Source: an uncultured Lachnospiraceae bacterium
GTDB taxonomy: Bacteria; Bacillota; Clostridia; Lachnospirales; Lachnospiraceae
Assembly (NCBI GenBank): GCA_910586405.1
Contig: CAJUII010000144.1
Location: forward strand, 1-6,214
Length of the DNA: 6,214 bases
Reading direction: 5' to 3'
In this document: positions 1 to 5,660 of the stretch, piece by piece
Position numbering within the stretch: the stretch's first letter is position 1
Layout: the number at the start of each line of letters is the position of its first letter
Made by a program: the position numbers and the translations under genes
Notes under the pieces: model-generated
Told to the model about the DNA's origin: nothing
Seen by the model: only the letters and a program-made list of their open reading frames with translations
The model's database searches: none

Positions 1-403
1 CTATTACAAATATTGATAAAATGAAAAAATTACACATATAGTAAACTATCGTTTGTCTAAATCTACACGACTTTACAACTTTATAAATGATACCATTGAT
101 TATTCATTTGAAGCCTTTACAATGATGTCTTTTTAACTGTTTTTTAAGATGACTTTATTCTAACACATTGTTTTAGTTTGTACAATACTATTTTAGTTTT
201 TCGTAATAAATAATAATTTTCGGATAGTAATTTTGCTATTTTCCCCCTATTTATTATACAGTTTGCACAAAATATAATTATTCGTTTTAGTAACGCCTAA
301 AATGGCAGGATTTTGCATAAGAATCTGATTTTATCTCTTTACAGGGGCGCATGAATGTGTTTCAATATTAGAATAAGTATAAATATCATAAAAGAGGTGA
401 AAT
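1..403. other. AT-rich intergenic region without a supportable gene
   Basis: This stretch is strongly AT-rich, clearly more so than the coding DNA that follows, and all frames are closed by frequent stops. I see no tRNA, rRNA or coding signal. It holds short repeats: an ATAGT-AA-ACTAT dyad at 38-49, two TTTTAGTTT copies exactly 20 bp apart (171-179 and 191-199), and a TTTTAG-N6-CTAAAA dyad at 285-302. A TATAAT hexamer lies at 273-278, but a 17-bp spacer places only TTTATT at the -35 position, so I do not call a promoter. An SD-like AAGAGGTGA at 392-400 leads only into stop codons. It may be a long leader or the scar of a deletion. Confidence 0.6.
171..200. repeat. Two direct copies of TTTTAGTTT with a 20-bp period
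   Basis: TTTTAGTTTG at 171-180 recurs as TTTTAGTTTT at 191-200, so the period is exactly 20 bp, about two helical turns. A third TTTTAG occurs at 285-290 as one arm of a dyad with CTAAAA at 297-302. The spacing would suit a protein binding one face of the DNA. In such AT-rich sequence chance is a serious alternative, and no gene clearly depends on it. Confidence 0.3.
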
Positions 404-406
404 TAG

Positions 407-853
407 AACTTTAAACAGTCTACGATAATCTGGCTGGGAATGGTTGTCCTCCTCACGCTCTATATCACAGACTTGCGTTACGCATTATTTCTAGGCAATA
501 CGATTGGCAGAATCATGATCATTAGCTGCTCTGTTTTTCTGATTCCAATTACATTGACCACCATCTACATTTTTCCTGTGCAGGCAAAATTTGAGAACAA
601 AATACGGGACAATTTAAAAAATGCCCTGCTTATGTCGCTCAGGCATTTTCCATGTTCGCTGTTATTATGTTTTATATATGGGACCTTCCTCCTCCTCACT
701 TTGTTCTTTATCCCATTTATCATGCTGATGATCTGCTGCGGTGCCGGGCTGATTGCCTACCTCACCTCCAACATTTTCATCTACATCTTCCGCAACTATC
801 TGCCTGATGAGCTAGAAGAAGATTTGGAGCGCTCTGGGGAGTCTTTTCACTAA
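407..853 (+). pseudogene. 5'-truncated DUF624 (YesL-like) membrane protein remnant
   Basis: Translation from the ATG at 440 gives 137 aa: hydrophobic helices, the segment FPVQAKFENKIRDNLKNAL, further hydrophobic segments and a charged tail. This resembles the C-terminal two thirds of DUF624 proteins, which are roughly 200 aa and often sit beside sugar ABC transporters. Family-like sequence continues in frame upstream of that ATG: codons 407-439 read NFKQSTIIWLG, and an NFKQ-x-TIIW pattern is typical of the family as I recall it. The frame is then closed by TAG at 404-406 and TGA at 398-400. The first helices, roughly 70-80 residues, are absent, and no frame of the AT-rich upstream DNA supplies them. 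An SD-like AAGAGGTGA at 392-400 has no usable start. The best reading is a gene that lost its 5' end. A short expressed protein from ATG 440 is possible, but no good RBS precedes it. Confidence 0.6.
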
Positions 854-866
854 CACCCTCAGAACA

Positions 867-1637
867 TTATTTCAATCCCTTCTGCCCGCAGCACCACGCA
901 GCCCCCTTTCGCACCAGCGTCAGTACCAGCTTCTCAAAACATAGACTCAGTGCCACAATCACGATCGTCCACGCAAACAGATCTGGTGTATCCAGATAGA
1001 CCTTTGCCTGCTGGAGCTGCTCACCGATCGATCCTCTCGGAATACCAATGACCTCCGCGGCTGCCCCCGCCTTCCAGCTAAGCCCCAGAGAGACACTGCA
1101 CGCTGAATAAAAAAAGGGCATGACCTGCGGCAGATAAATATATCGCGCCACGCGCAGCCCGGAAATGCGAAAAACCTGCGCCATCTCAAGAAGCTGTCTA
1201 TCCACACTTCTGATTCCGCCAAGCACACTGGTGTAGATCACCGGCAGCACCATCAGAAATGATATTAATATAGAAAGATTTCTCGACGAAAACCAAATCA
1301 GCGCCAAGATGATAAACGACGCGACGGGAATCGACTTGACTGCCAGCATGACTGGCGAAAGCAGCTCATAAACGCGGCGAAAGCGCGATGAAAGCCCTGC
1401 CAGGACACTCCCCGCCAAAGCCGCCAGAAAAAATCCCAACGCAATGCGCGTCAGCGTGAAAATAACAGACCTCCAAAACGCTGCTGTGACTGCCAGAATA
1501 CCAAGCCGGCAAACGACCCTGACAGGCGACACCAGCAAAATATCGCTGTCCAGCCACATGCTGACAAGCTGCCAGACAATCAGCCAAAATCCCACCGCCC
1601 AAAGACGGATTTCATGTTTCTCTTTTCTCTTTCTCAT
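867..1637 (-). CDS. ABC transporter permease, nitrate/sulfonate/taurine (SsuC/TauC-like) type
   Basis: This 256-aa inner-membrane protein matches the single-permease type of the nitrate/sulfonate/taurine/thiamine-precursor importers in length and pattern. A short basic N-terminus (MRKRKEKHE) is followed by about six hydrophobic segments, roughly residues 12-30, 59-80, 94-115, 121-139, 174-190 and 221-240. The cytoplasmic coupling loop lies at about 151-174 (EMAQVFRISGLRVARYIYLP, then QVMP), which corresponds to the EAA motif that contacts the ATPase. The segment after it, SWKAGAAAEVIG, and the IGEQLQQA stretch are also characteristic. Its ATG overlaps the TGA of the binding-protein gene (ATGA), so translation is probably coupled. 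The usual ATPase gene does not follow: 13 nt beyond the stop lies the end of the convergent DUF624 remnant. No terminator hairpin is visible. The substrate cannot be read from sequence. Confidence 0.9.
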   Translation of the reverse strand: MRKRKEKHEIRLWAVGFWLIVWQLVSMWLDSDILLVSPVRVVCRLGILAVTAAFWRSVIFTLTRIALGFFLAALAGSVLAGLSSRFRRVYELLSPVMLAVKSIPVASFIILALIWFSSRNLSILISFLMVLPVIYTSVLGGIRSVDRQLLEMAQVFRISGLRVARYIYLPQVMPFFYSACSVSLGLSWKAGAAAEVIGIPRGSIGEQLQQAKVYLDTPDLFAWTIVIVALSLCFEKLVLTLVRKGAAWCCGQKGLK

Positions 1638-2620
1638 AAACCATAATAAAAATCATCTGCTGGAAGCGCTCCGCCGATGGCCTTTGGATTCTGCTCGGAC
1701 AACACTTCGAGATACCCTGAGAGCTTCTGTTTCATCGTCTCTTTGGTGATGAATACAATGTTACAGTCTGGCACTGCCTTGACTGCGACTGCCGCCGGGA
1801 CGATATCATATTTTTCTATCAAATCTGCCGCGTCCTCCACGTTTTTATTGACATAGTCCACAGAAGCCTCATAGTGCTTGAGAAAAGCTTCAACTGCATC
1901 GGGATTCTGCTCGACAAACGATTTTCTCGCCACAACCACACCTGTCAGAAGCGCCGAATCCGAACCAAGCTTATCCCACTCCTCAGTGAGATCCAGTGCA
2001 ACCCGGATCTTGTCACTCTTGGTCTGCGCCGTTGTCACAAATGGCTGCGGCAGCATCGCAACCGCACTCTCCTCAGCCAGCAGCGCAGAGAGACATTCTG
2101 CGTGTTCACTCTTCCACTCGATTGTCAAATCTTTCTCAGGATCAATGCCATTCTGCGCGAGAATATAGTTCAGCGCATACTCAGGCGTTGCGCCTTTACC
2201 GCTGGCATAGATCGTCCTGCCCTTTAAATCGCGAAGATCTGATACAGTATCATCATTCTCCACAATATAGATAACCCCTAGCGTATTGATGGCAAGCACA
2301 CATATACCACCGTCTGTATTATTGTACAGCACTGACGCCAGGTTTGCGGGAACGGCGGCAATATCCACCTGGCCTTGTATGAGCTTGGGCGTCACTTCAT
2401 CCGCTGCTGCCGCAATCTCAAAATCATATGTGTAATCTGTGAGCGTCCCCTGTTCAGCCTTGTCCATCAAATCCACCATCCCCATCGCTGTCGGCCCCTT
2501 CAGCGCAGCGACATGGATAGTTTCAGAGCCTGATGGCATCTTGTTCTTGGCGCCGCAGCCTGTCATCAGCACTGCGATCAGCATAAATGACACAAATATT
2601 TTCATAAACCTTTTCATCAT
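1634..2620 (-). CDS. ABC transporter substrate-binding lipoprotein (NMT1/SsuA-like)
   Basis: This 328-aa extracytoplasmic binding protein would capture a small molecule and deliver it to the permease encoded next. The N-terminus is a lipoprotein signal: KRFMK, a hydrophobic core at about 7-20, then MTGC with Cys22 as the lipidation site. The mature part has the two-lobe periplasmic-binding fold pattern of the NMT1/THI5/SsuA type: AALKGPTAMGMVDLM at 38-52, GQVDIAAVPANLASVLYN at 83-100, then DLKGRTIYASGKGATPEYAL at 131-150 and AVAMLPQPFVT at 186-196. The ligand is not predictable; sulfonates, taurine and pyrimidine-type thiamine precursors are used by relatives. An AGGGG site at 2625-2629 lies 4 nt before the first ATG and 7 nt before the second (2615-2617), so the second Met may be the real start. 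Eleven nt separate it from the upstream phosphodiesterase gene, indicating one operon. Confidence 0.88.
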   Translation of the reverse strand: MMKRFMKIFVSFMLIAVLMTGCGAKNKMPSGSETIHVAALKGPTAMGMVDLMDKAEQGTLTDYTYDFEIAAAADEVTPKLIQGQVDIAAVPANLASVLYNNTDGGICVLAINTLGVIYIVENDDTVSDLRDLKGRTIYASGKGATPEYALNYILAQNGIDPEKDLTIEWKSEHAECLSALLAEESAVAMLPQPFVTTAQTKSDKIRVALDLTEEWDKLGSDSALLTGVVVARKSFVEQNPDAVEAFLKHYEASVDYVNKNVEDAADLIEKYDIVPAAVAVKAVPDCNIVFITKETMKQKLSGYLEVLSEQNPKAIGGALPADDFYYGL

Positions 2621-2631
2621 ATATCCCCTAT

Positions 2632-4293
2632 TTATTTTACGTATTTATTATAAAACTCCTCAACGCGCAACGGCTTGTCAAAATAATAGCCCTGCAATAA
2701 TCCTGCACCCGCCTCATTGACAATTCCCATGATCGTGGTATTCTCAACCCCCTCCGCACATACAATAATCCCTACATTGTTGCAGAAAGAAATAATAAAT
2801 TCAATGAGCTTGCGCTCCTTGTCAGTGCCCACCACAGACTTGATCATCGTGTGGTCCAGCTTGACAATATCCGTCGGTATGTCTTTTAACACTGCCAGCG
2901 ATGCATACCCTGTGCCAAAATCATCCAGCGCGATACTGATTCCCTGATCCTTAAATTTCTGTAACCGCTGTGTCAGCTCGTCAATCCGCCCAATCCTACA
3001 ACTCTCCGTCAGCTCCAGCACAAGGCGCTCCGGCGCAATATGGTATTCATTCAGCTTGCTGACCGTATAGTCCACCAGCTCATCATCATGCAGTTGGATA
3101 TAGGAGACATTGACATGAACCTTCTCAATCGCGTTAAGCCCTCGCTGCTCCCACTCATTCAGATATTTCAAGACCTGTTCGATAATCCATTTCCCTACCG
3201 GAATTATGAATGCTGTATCCTCAAGAATCGGGATGAACTCCATCGGTCCGATTCCCGGAAACCGTTCATCATCCCAGCGAAGAAGCGTCTCACAGCTTGT
3301 TCCTCTCCCTGTCTTGGAGTCAATGATCGGCTGCATCACGATTGAAAATCCCCTGAAATTGTCGTTGACACACTCGCGCATGGCATCCCTCAAACGCAGC
3401 ATCCGCGTCTTTTTCAGATGCATCTCCTCGGTGTAGACAGACACGCCCATACTGCCGGCACTCTTGGCATTCTCCAGTGCGATCAGCATATTGCTCATGA
3501 TCTGATCAATGTATTTGCCATTTTGCGGAAACAACACTGCCCCTGCCCTGAAATCAAGCTGTACCTGGTTTCGCTCTATCTCTAAGGAAAAAAATGCCTG
3601 TTGCATTTTTTCGACCTCCTGCGCCACCTGCTCGCAAGTCCCATTTTCAATCAAAAGTGCAAAGTCAGAACCATCCATTCGATAGATGCGCGTTCCCGGC
3701 GTCCGCACGCCAAGCATCTTGTGCGCAACTGCATAGAGTGTCTTGTCACCATAGGAATAACCAAACTCGTCGTTAATTCGCTTAAAATTATTGAGTCCGA
3801 TCATGACTGCCGCACCGCATTTATTGTTATACAGCAATTCCTCTGTATCCTTGCGAAATTCGTGCAGCGTCCACAGCCCTGTCACGGGATCAATTTTATT
3901 TCTGACGCCCAGATTGGTCACAAACCCGGCAAAGAAATCCATATTGCCCTCGTCATCATAAGTCATGTATCCCTTGCAGTTGACCCACACATAATCGCCC
4001 TCTGCATTCAGCATCCGGCACTCCACATCATGATATGCGCTGACTTGGTTTGCCATATCCTCAAAGTTCTTTAAATACGCTCCCTTATCATCTGGATGGA
4101 TTCGTTTGAGCCACTCTATATCCGCAGGACATAGAATCTCACGCTCCAAGCCAAAATATTCCACGGCGCCTTTTGACCACCTTGCCGTATTGTCCTTCAT
4201 ATTGCTTGCAAAGAAAAAGGTTCTGTTTGAAGATTGTGCCAGCACATCAAACAGTTTCGAATCGTATTCATTCATTATGCTATCATACTCCAT
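2632..4293 (-). CDS. PAS - degenerate GGDEF - EAL protein, predicted c-di-GMP phosphodiesterase
   Basis: Predicted to be a cytosolic enzyme hydrolysing cyclic di-GMP to pGpG; I see no membrane helix. I use the ATG at 4293 (553 aa) because AAGAGG at 4303-4308 lies 9 nt before it but abuts the alternative ATG at 4302. A PAS_3-type sensor spans about 20-128 (WSKGAVEYFGL, RIHPDDK, GDYVWVNCKGYMTYDDEGN). The GGDEF domain spans about 133-285, but its signature is DGSDF (207-211) and no RxxD inhibitory site is seen, so cyclase activity is unlikely; a GTP-binding regulatory role is possible. The EAL domain (about 305-550) keeps the expected catalytic set: E335 of ETLLRW, N395, E427 of ELTES, D457-D458 of DDFGTGYASL, K478, E514 of AEGVE and Q534 of LQGYYF. 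It is the first gene of the operon with the binding protein and permease. Confidence 0.92.
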   Translation of the reverse strand: MEYDSIMNEYDSKLFDVLAQSSNRTFFFASNMKDNTARWSKGAVEYFGLEREILCPADIEWLKRIHPDDKGAYLKNFEDMANQVSAYHDVECRMLNAEGDYVWVNCKGYMTYDDEGNMDFFAGFVTNLGVRNKIDPVTGLWTLHEFRKDTEELLYNNKCGAAVMIGLNNFKRINDEFGYSYGDKTLYAVAHKMLGVRTPGTRIYRMDGSDFALLIENGTCEQVAQEVEKMQQAFFSLEIERNQVQLDFRAGAVLFPQNGKYIDQIMSNMLIALENAKSAGSMGVSVYTEEMHLKKTRMLRLRDAMRECVNDNFRGFSIVMQPIIDSKTGRGTSCETLLRWDDERFPGIGPMEFIPILEDTAFIIPVGKWIIEQVLKYLNEWEQRGLNAIEKVHVNVSYIQLHDDELVDYTVSKLNEYHIAPERLVLELTESCRIGRIDELTQRLQKFKDQGISIALDDFGTGYASLAVLKDIPTDIVKLDHTMIKSVVGTDKERKLIEFIISFCNNVGIIVCAEGVENTTIMGIVNEAGAGLLQGYYFDKPLRVEEFYNKYVK

Positions 4294-4302
4294 AGCTTTC
4301 AT

Positions 4303-4308
4303 CCTCTT
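4303..4308 (-). promoter_or_regulatory. Ribosome binding site that decides the EAL-protein start
   Basis: On the minus strand AAGAGG directly abuts an ATG at 4302-4300, too close for initiation, and lies 9 nt from the in-frame ATG at 4293-4291. Spacing favours the second, giving a protein three residues shorter than the longest reading. Confidence 0.6.
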
Positions 4309-4344
4309 TATAAATCTTACACAACTTTATTATATAACCTATAT

Positions 4345-4373
4345 ATTATAACGTAACTAAGCCCTAAACTCAA
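4345..4373 (-). promoter_or_regulatory. Sigma-70/SigA-type promoter of the EAL-SBP-permease operon
   Basis: Read on the minus strand, TTGAGT (4373-4368) is followed by a 17-nt spacer and a perfect TATAAT (4350-4345). Transcription would start near 4338, leaving a leader of about 45 nt before the ATG at 4293. The spacing is optimal, the -10 is consensus and the -35 matches 4 of 6. The peptidase gene lies upstream in the same direction with no clear terminator, so some read-through from it is possible. Confidence 0.7.
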
Positions 4374-4388
4374 TCATGTATCATGATT
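4372..4388. promoter_or_regulatory. Palindrome AATCATG-TAT-CATGATT touching the -35 box, candidate operator
   Basis: Seven-bp perfect arms flank a 3-bp centre, and the dyad overlaps the -35 hexamer of the minus-strand promoter by two bases (4372-4373). A half-site-like AATCAT occurs again at 4435-4440. The placement suits a dimeric regulator acting on the EAL operon. On the plus strand the dyad runs into seven Ts (4387-4393), so it could instead be a weak intrinsic terminator. Its stem has only two G/C pairs, and no plus-strand gene lies upstream to need one. Confidence 0.45.
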
Positions 4389-4444
4389 TTTTTGTTAGTT
4401 TTCTTGAAATAGTTGACACTCCGTCCTATGTTTTAATCATATGT

Positions 4445-5302
4445 TTAGAAAGTTTTTTCAAAATGCTGATAATCCTTACTGCTGTTCCATGCGCCGCCCC
4501 ATTCGAATCCATGTTCTATAAACAATTTGTAACACAGGTCCTCTCTGTCAATCTTATGTGGAAACACCGCGCTGCGGTCCGCATACGCGGAGGCATTCTC
4601 CGGCGAGACAATGATCTCACCATCTTTCGTGCGCACATAGGGATTGTAGCGCGGATTGATATCGATCGCACAGCCATAGGAATGATTCGAAAGCTTCGTC
4701 TTTCCAGCCACTGTCCGATAGTTAAAGCAGGATGTGTTGTTGTCTGCCATGGACAGCTCATCATCCGCATCGTATTCATCGATCAGCCGCACTTTCTCAA
4801 TCGGATACTGCTCCTCATATAAAATGCGAAAGATATCTACTAAGTCCTGTGCGATCGCATGGTTGCAGATCAGCTCACCCTCCTGTACCTGTGCCTGAAA
4901 ATCATAGTGAAGGATGTGAACATAAGCCAACTCATCATAAGAAATCTGAATAGGCTCCTCTGTGTCAGGATAAGATTTCCCTGTGATGCGCATCTTAAGT
5001 TCTTCCGTAAGGGCAGTACTGTAAAAAGCAGACTGAACATCCTCAACTGTTGTCGCGCACGCTGACGATTCCATCATATCACTCACTGTATTGATTTGTG
5101 TTTCGATTTCCGTCTCAACTTCTGTCTCATTTTCTATATCCTGTACTGTTTCCTCCGCTTCCGCCAAGGCGCCAAAGTCGATCGTTGTCGCTGTATTCTC
5201 CGGCAAATTACCAAGCTGTCCTTTCCCTAAATAAATAATTAGACACACAAGAAAAAGGATGCCCGAAAGCAGTACGATCAAAAAATATTTGTCTCTTTTC
5301 AT
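4445..5302 (-). CDS. Membrane-anchored M15 family peptidoglycan peptidase (VanY/CwlK-like)
   Basis: Predicted zinc peptidase acting on peptidoglycan stem peptides outside the membrane. From the ATG at 5302 it has 285 aa: a short basic start (MKRDK), one membrane helix at about 6-25 with no lipobox, a linker at about 45-72 rich in Glu and Thr with repeated E-T pairs, and a C-terminal M15 domain at about 120-285. The zinc site is visible: SNHSYGCAIDIN gives H207 and D214, and DYQHFEK gives H280 with D277 as the probable catalytic acid. The NPYV and EHGFEWGG-W elements are typical of the family members cutting L-Ala-D-Glu or D-Ala-D-Ala bonds; which bond is cut here cannot be told. I reject the upstream TTG at 5326 because GGAGGAG (5314-5320) lies between it and the ATG, 11 nt from the latter. 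Divergent from the DUF4234 gene. Confidence 0.9.
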   Translation of the reverse strand: MKRDKYFLIVLLSGILFLVCLIIYLGKGQLGNLPENTATTIDFGALAEAEETVQDIENETEVETEIETQINTVSDMMESSACATTVEDVQSAFYSTALTEELKMRITGKSYPDTEEPIQISYDELAYVHILHYDFQAQVQEGELICNHAIAQDLVDIFRILYEEQYPIEKVRLIDEYDADDELSMADNNTSCFNYRTVAGKTKLSNHSYGCAIDINPRYNPYVRTKDGEIIVSPENASAYADRSAVFPHKIDREDLCYKLFIEHGFEWGGAWNSSKDYQHFEKTF

Positions 5303-5313
5303 GAACGTTATAT

Positions 5314-5320
5314 CTCCTCC
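5314..5320 (-). promoter_or_regulatory. Ribosome binding site GGAGGAG of the peptidase gene
   Basis: This strong SD lies 11 nt before the ATG at 5302-5300 and fixes that start over the upstream TTG. The ten bases TATGGAGGAG around it (5323-5314) are repeated exactly at 5374-5365, where no matching start in the peptidase frame follows. Confidence 0.75.
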
Positions 5321-5380
5321 ATACAATCAAAATTGCCGTCATTGCCCTCACAGTGACAATGTGCCTCCTCCATATAGTTA

Positions 5381-5408
5381 AGCAGGAGGTTACAAACGCC
5401 CTCCTGCT
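5381..5408 (-). promoter_or_regulatory. Nine-bp perfect hairpin in the peptidase leader
   Basis: AGCAGGAGG at 5381-5389 and CCTCCTGCT at 5400-5408 form a 9-bp stem with a 10-nt loop. Neither strand has a T run after it, so it is not a standard intrinsic terminator. On the minus strand the 3' arm (CCTCCTGCT) is an anti-SD-like sequence that could pair with the 5' arm, with the SD-like segment at 5371-5364, or with the real SD at 5320-5314. A leader switch is possible but unproven. Confidence 0.45.
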
Positions 5409-5541
5409 CAACCGTTCTTTGTATTATGATATATCGACAACCATACGCCTAATGATAATGCATATGTACCAAAATAACGGCAGCACCTGATCTTCCTTTG
5501 TGTGGCGATGTACATAAGAAGCGAGAATGCAATATAAGTAT

Positions 5542-5565
5542 TTGTTTAGTTTTTTGTTTAGTTTT
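5542..5565. repeat. Tandem duplication of a 12-mer, TTGTTTAGTTTT
   Basis: Two exact adjacent copies occur at 5542-5553 and 5554-5565, ending 20 bp before the -35 box of the DUF4234 promoter. It could be an upstream activator site or AT-rich UP element, or simply replication slippage. A close relative, TTTTGTTAGTTTTC, lies at 4390-4403 in the other intergenic region. Confidence 0.6.
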
Positions 5566-5585
5566 CACTAATTAGACATCAAGTA

Positions 5586-5614
5586 TTGACATTATTCGAC
5601 AAATGAGCTATACT
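5586..5614 (+). promoter_or_regulatory. Strong SigA-type promoter of the DUF4234-DUF2752 genes
   Basis: A consensus TTGACA (5586-5591) is separated by exactly 17 nt from TATACT (5609-5614), which matches 5 of 6. Transcription would start near 5621, giving a leader of about 40 nt before the ATG at 5661. AAGGAG at 5646-5651 lies 9 nt before that ATG. Confidence 0.85.
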
Positions 5615-5626
5615 GTTTTAGAAAAC

Positions 5627-5645
5627 TTTATAAAAATTTTATAAA
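5627..5645 (+). promoter_or_regulatory. A/T-only palindrome in the DUF4234 5' leader
   Basis: TTTATAAAA-A-TTTTATAAA is a 9-bp perfect dyad around one base, lying between the expected transcription start and the RBS. It could bind a regulator or form a weak RNA hairpin next to the RBS. It holds no G or C, so it is thermally weak and may be chance. Confidence 0.35.
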
Positions 5646-5660
5646 AAGGAGTGTTTTAAT

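Larger units (their letters stand above)
5303..5660. other. Divergent intergenic region between the peptidase and DUF4234 genes
   Basis: These 358 bp hold the peptidase leader on the minus strand (RBS at 5314-5320, an SD-like copy at 5364-5371, a hairpin at 5381-5408) and the plus-strand promoter region of the DUF4234 gene (tandem repeat at 5542-5565, promoter at 5586-5614, palindrome at 5627-5645). A TATGTAC/GTACATA pair at 5463-5469 and 5510-5516 encloses 40 nt but has no convincing inner stem. I could not pick a peptidase promoter with confidence; CATAAT on the minus strand near 5430 lacks a good -35. Confidence 0.6.

Noticed and set aside
351..371. ATG at 351 (MNVFQY then stop) as the missing start of the DUF624 gene
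   Set aside because: It stops after six codons, is in a different frame from the DUF624 segment, and the following DNA encodes none of the expected helices.
3601..4074. 157-aa plus-strand frame opposite the PAS-GGDEF-EAL gene
   Set aside because: It is the complement of a well-supported gene with conserved catalytic motifs and shows no family resemblance.
4372..4393. Palindrome plus seven Ts as an intrinsic terminator on the plus strand
   Set aside because: The stem has only two G/C pairs and there is no plus-strand gene upstream to terminate; its overlap with the minus-strand -35 box suggests another role.
4413..4440. TTGACA on the plus strand at 4413-4418 as a promoter
   Set aside because: No good -10 lies at 16-18 bp, and the DNA downstream is the antisense strand of the peptidase gene.
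4376..4822. 148-aa plus-strand open frame opposite the peptidase gene
   Set aside because: It is antisense to a gene with clear zinc-site motifs and shows no protein-family character.
5381..5408. Hairpin as an intrinsic terminator
   Set aside because: No T run follows the stem on either strand.
5208..5411. 67-aa minus-strand frame overlapping the start of the peptidase gene, with an SD-like GGAGGAGG ahead of internal starts
   Set aside because: It is out of frame with the clear M15 gene, overlaps its signal-anchor region, is rich in Arg and Trp as shadow frames often are, and resembles no family I know.
5411..5540. Possible structured RNA or c-di-GMP riboswitch between the divergent genes
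   Set aside because: There is only one 7-bp long-range pair (TATGTAC/GTACATA) and no GEMM-type conserved core.
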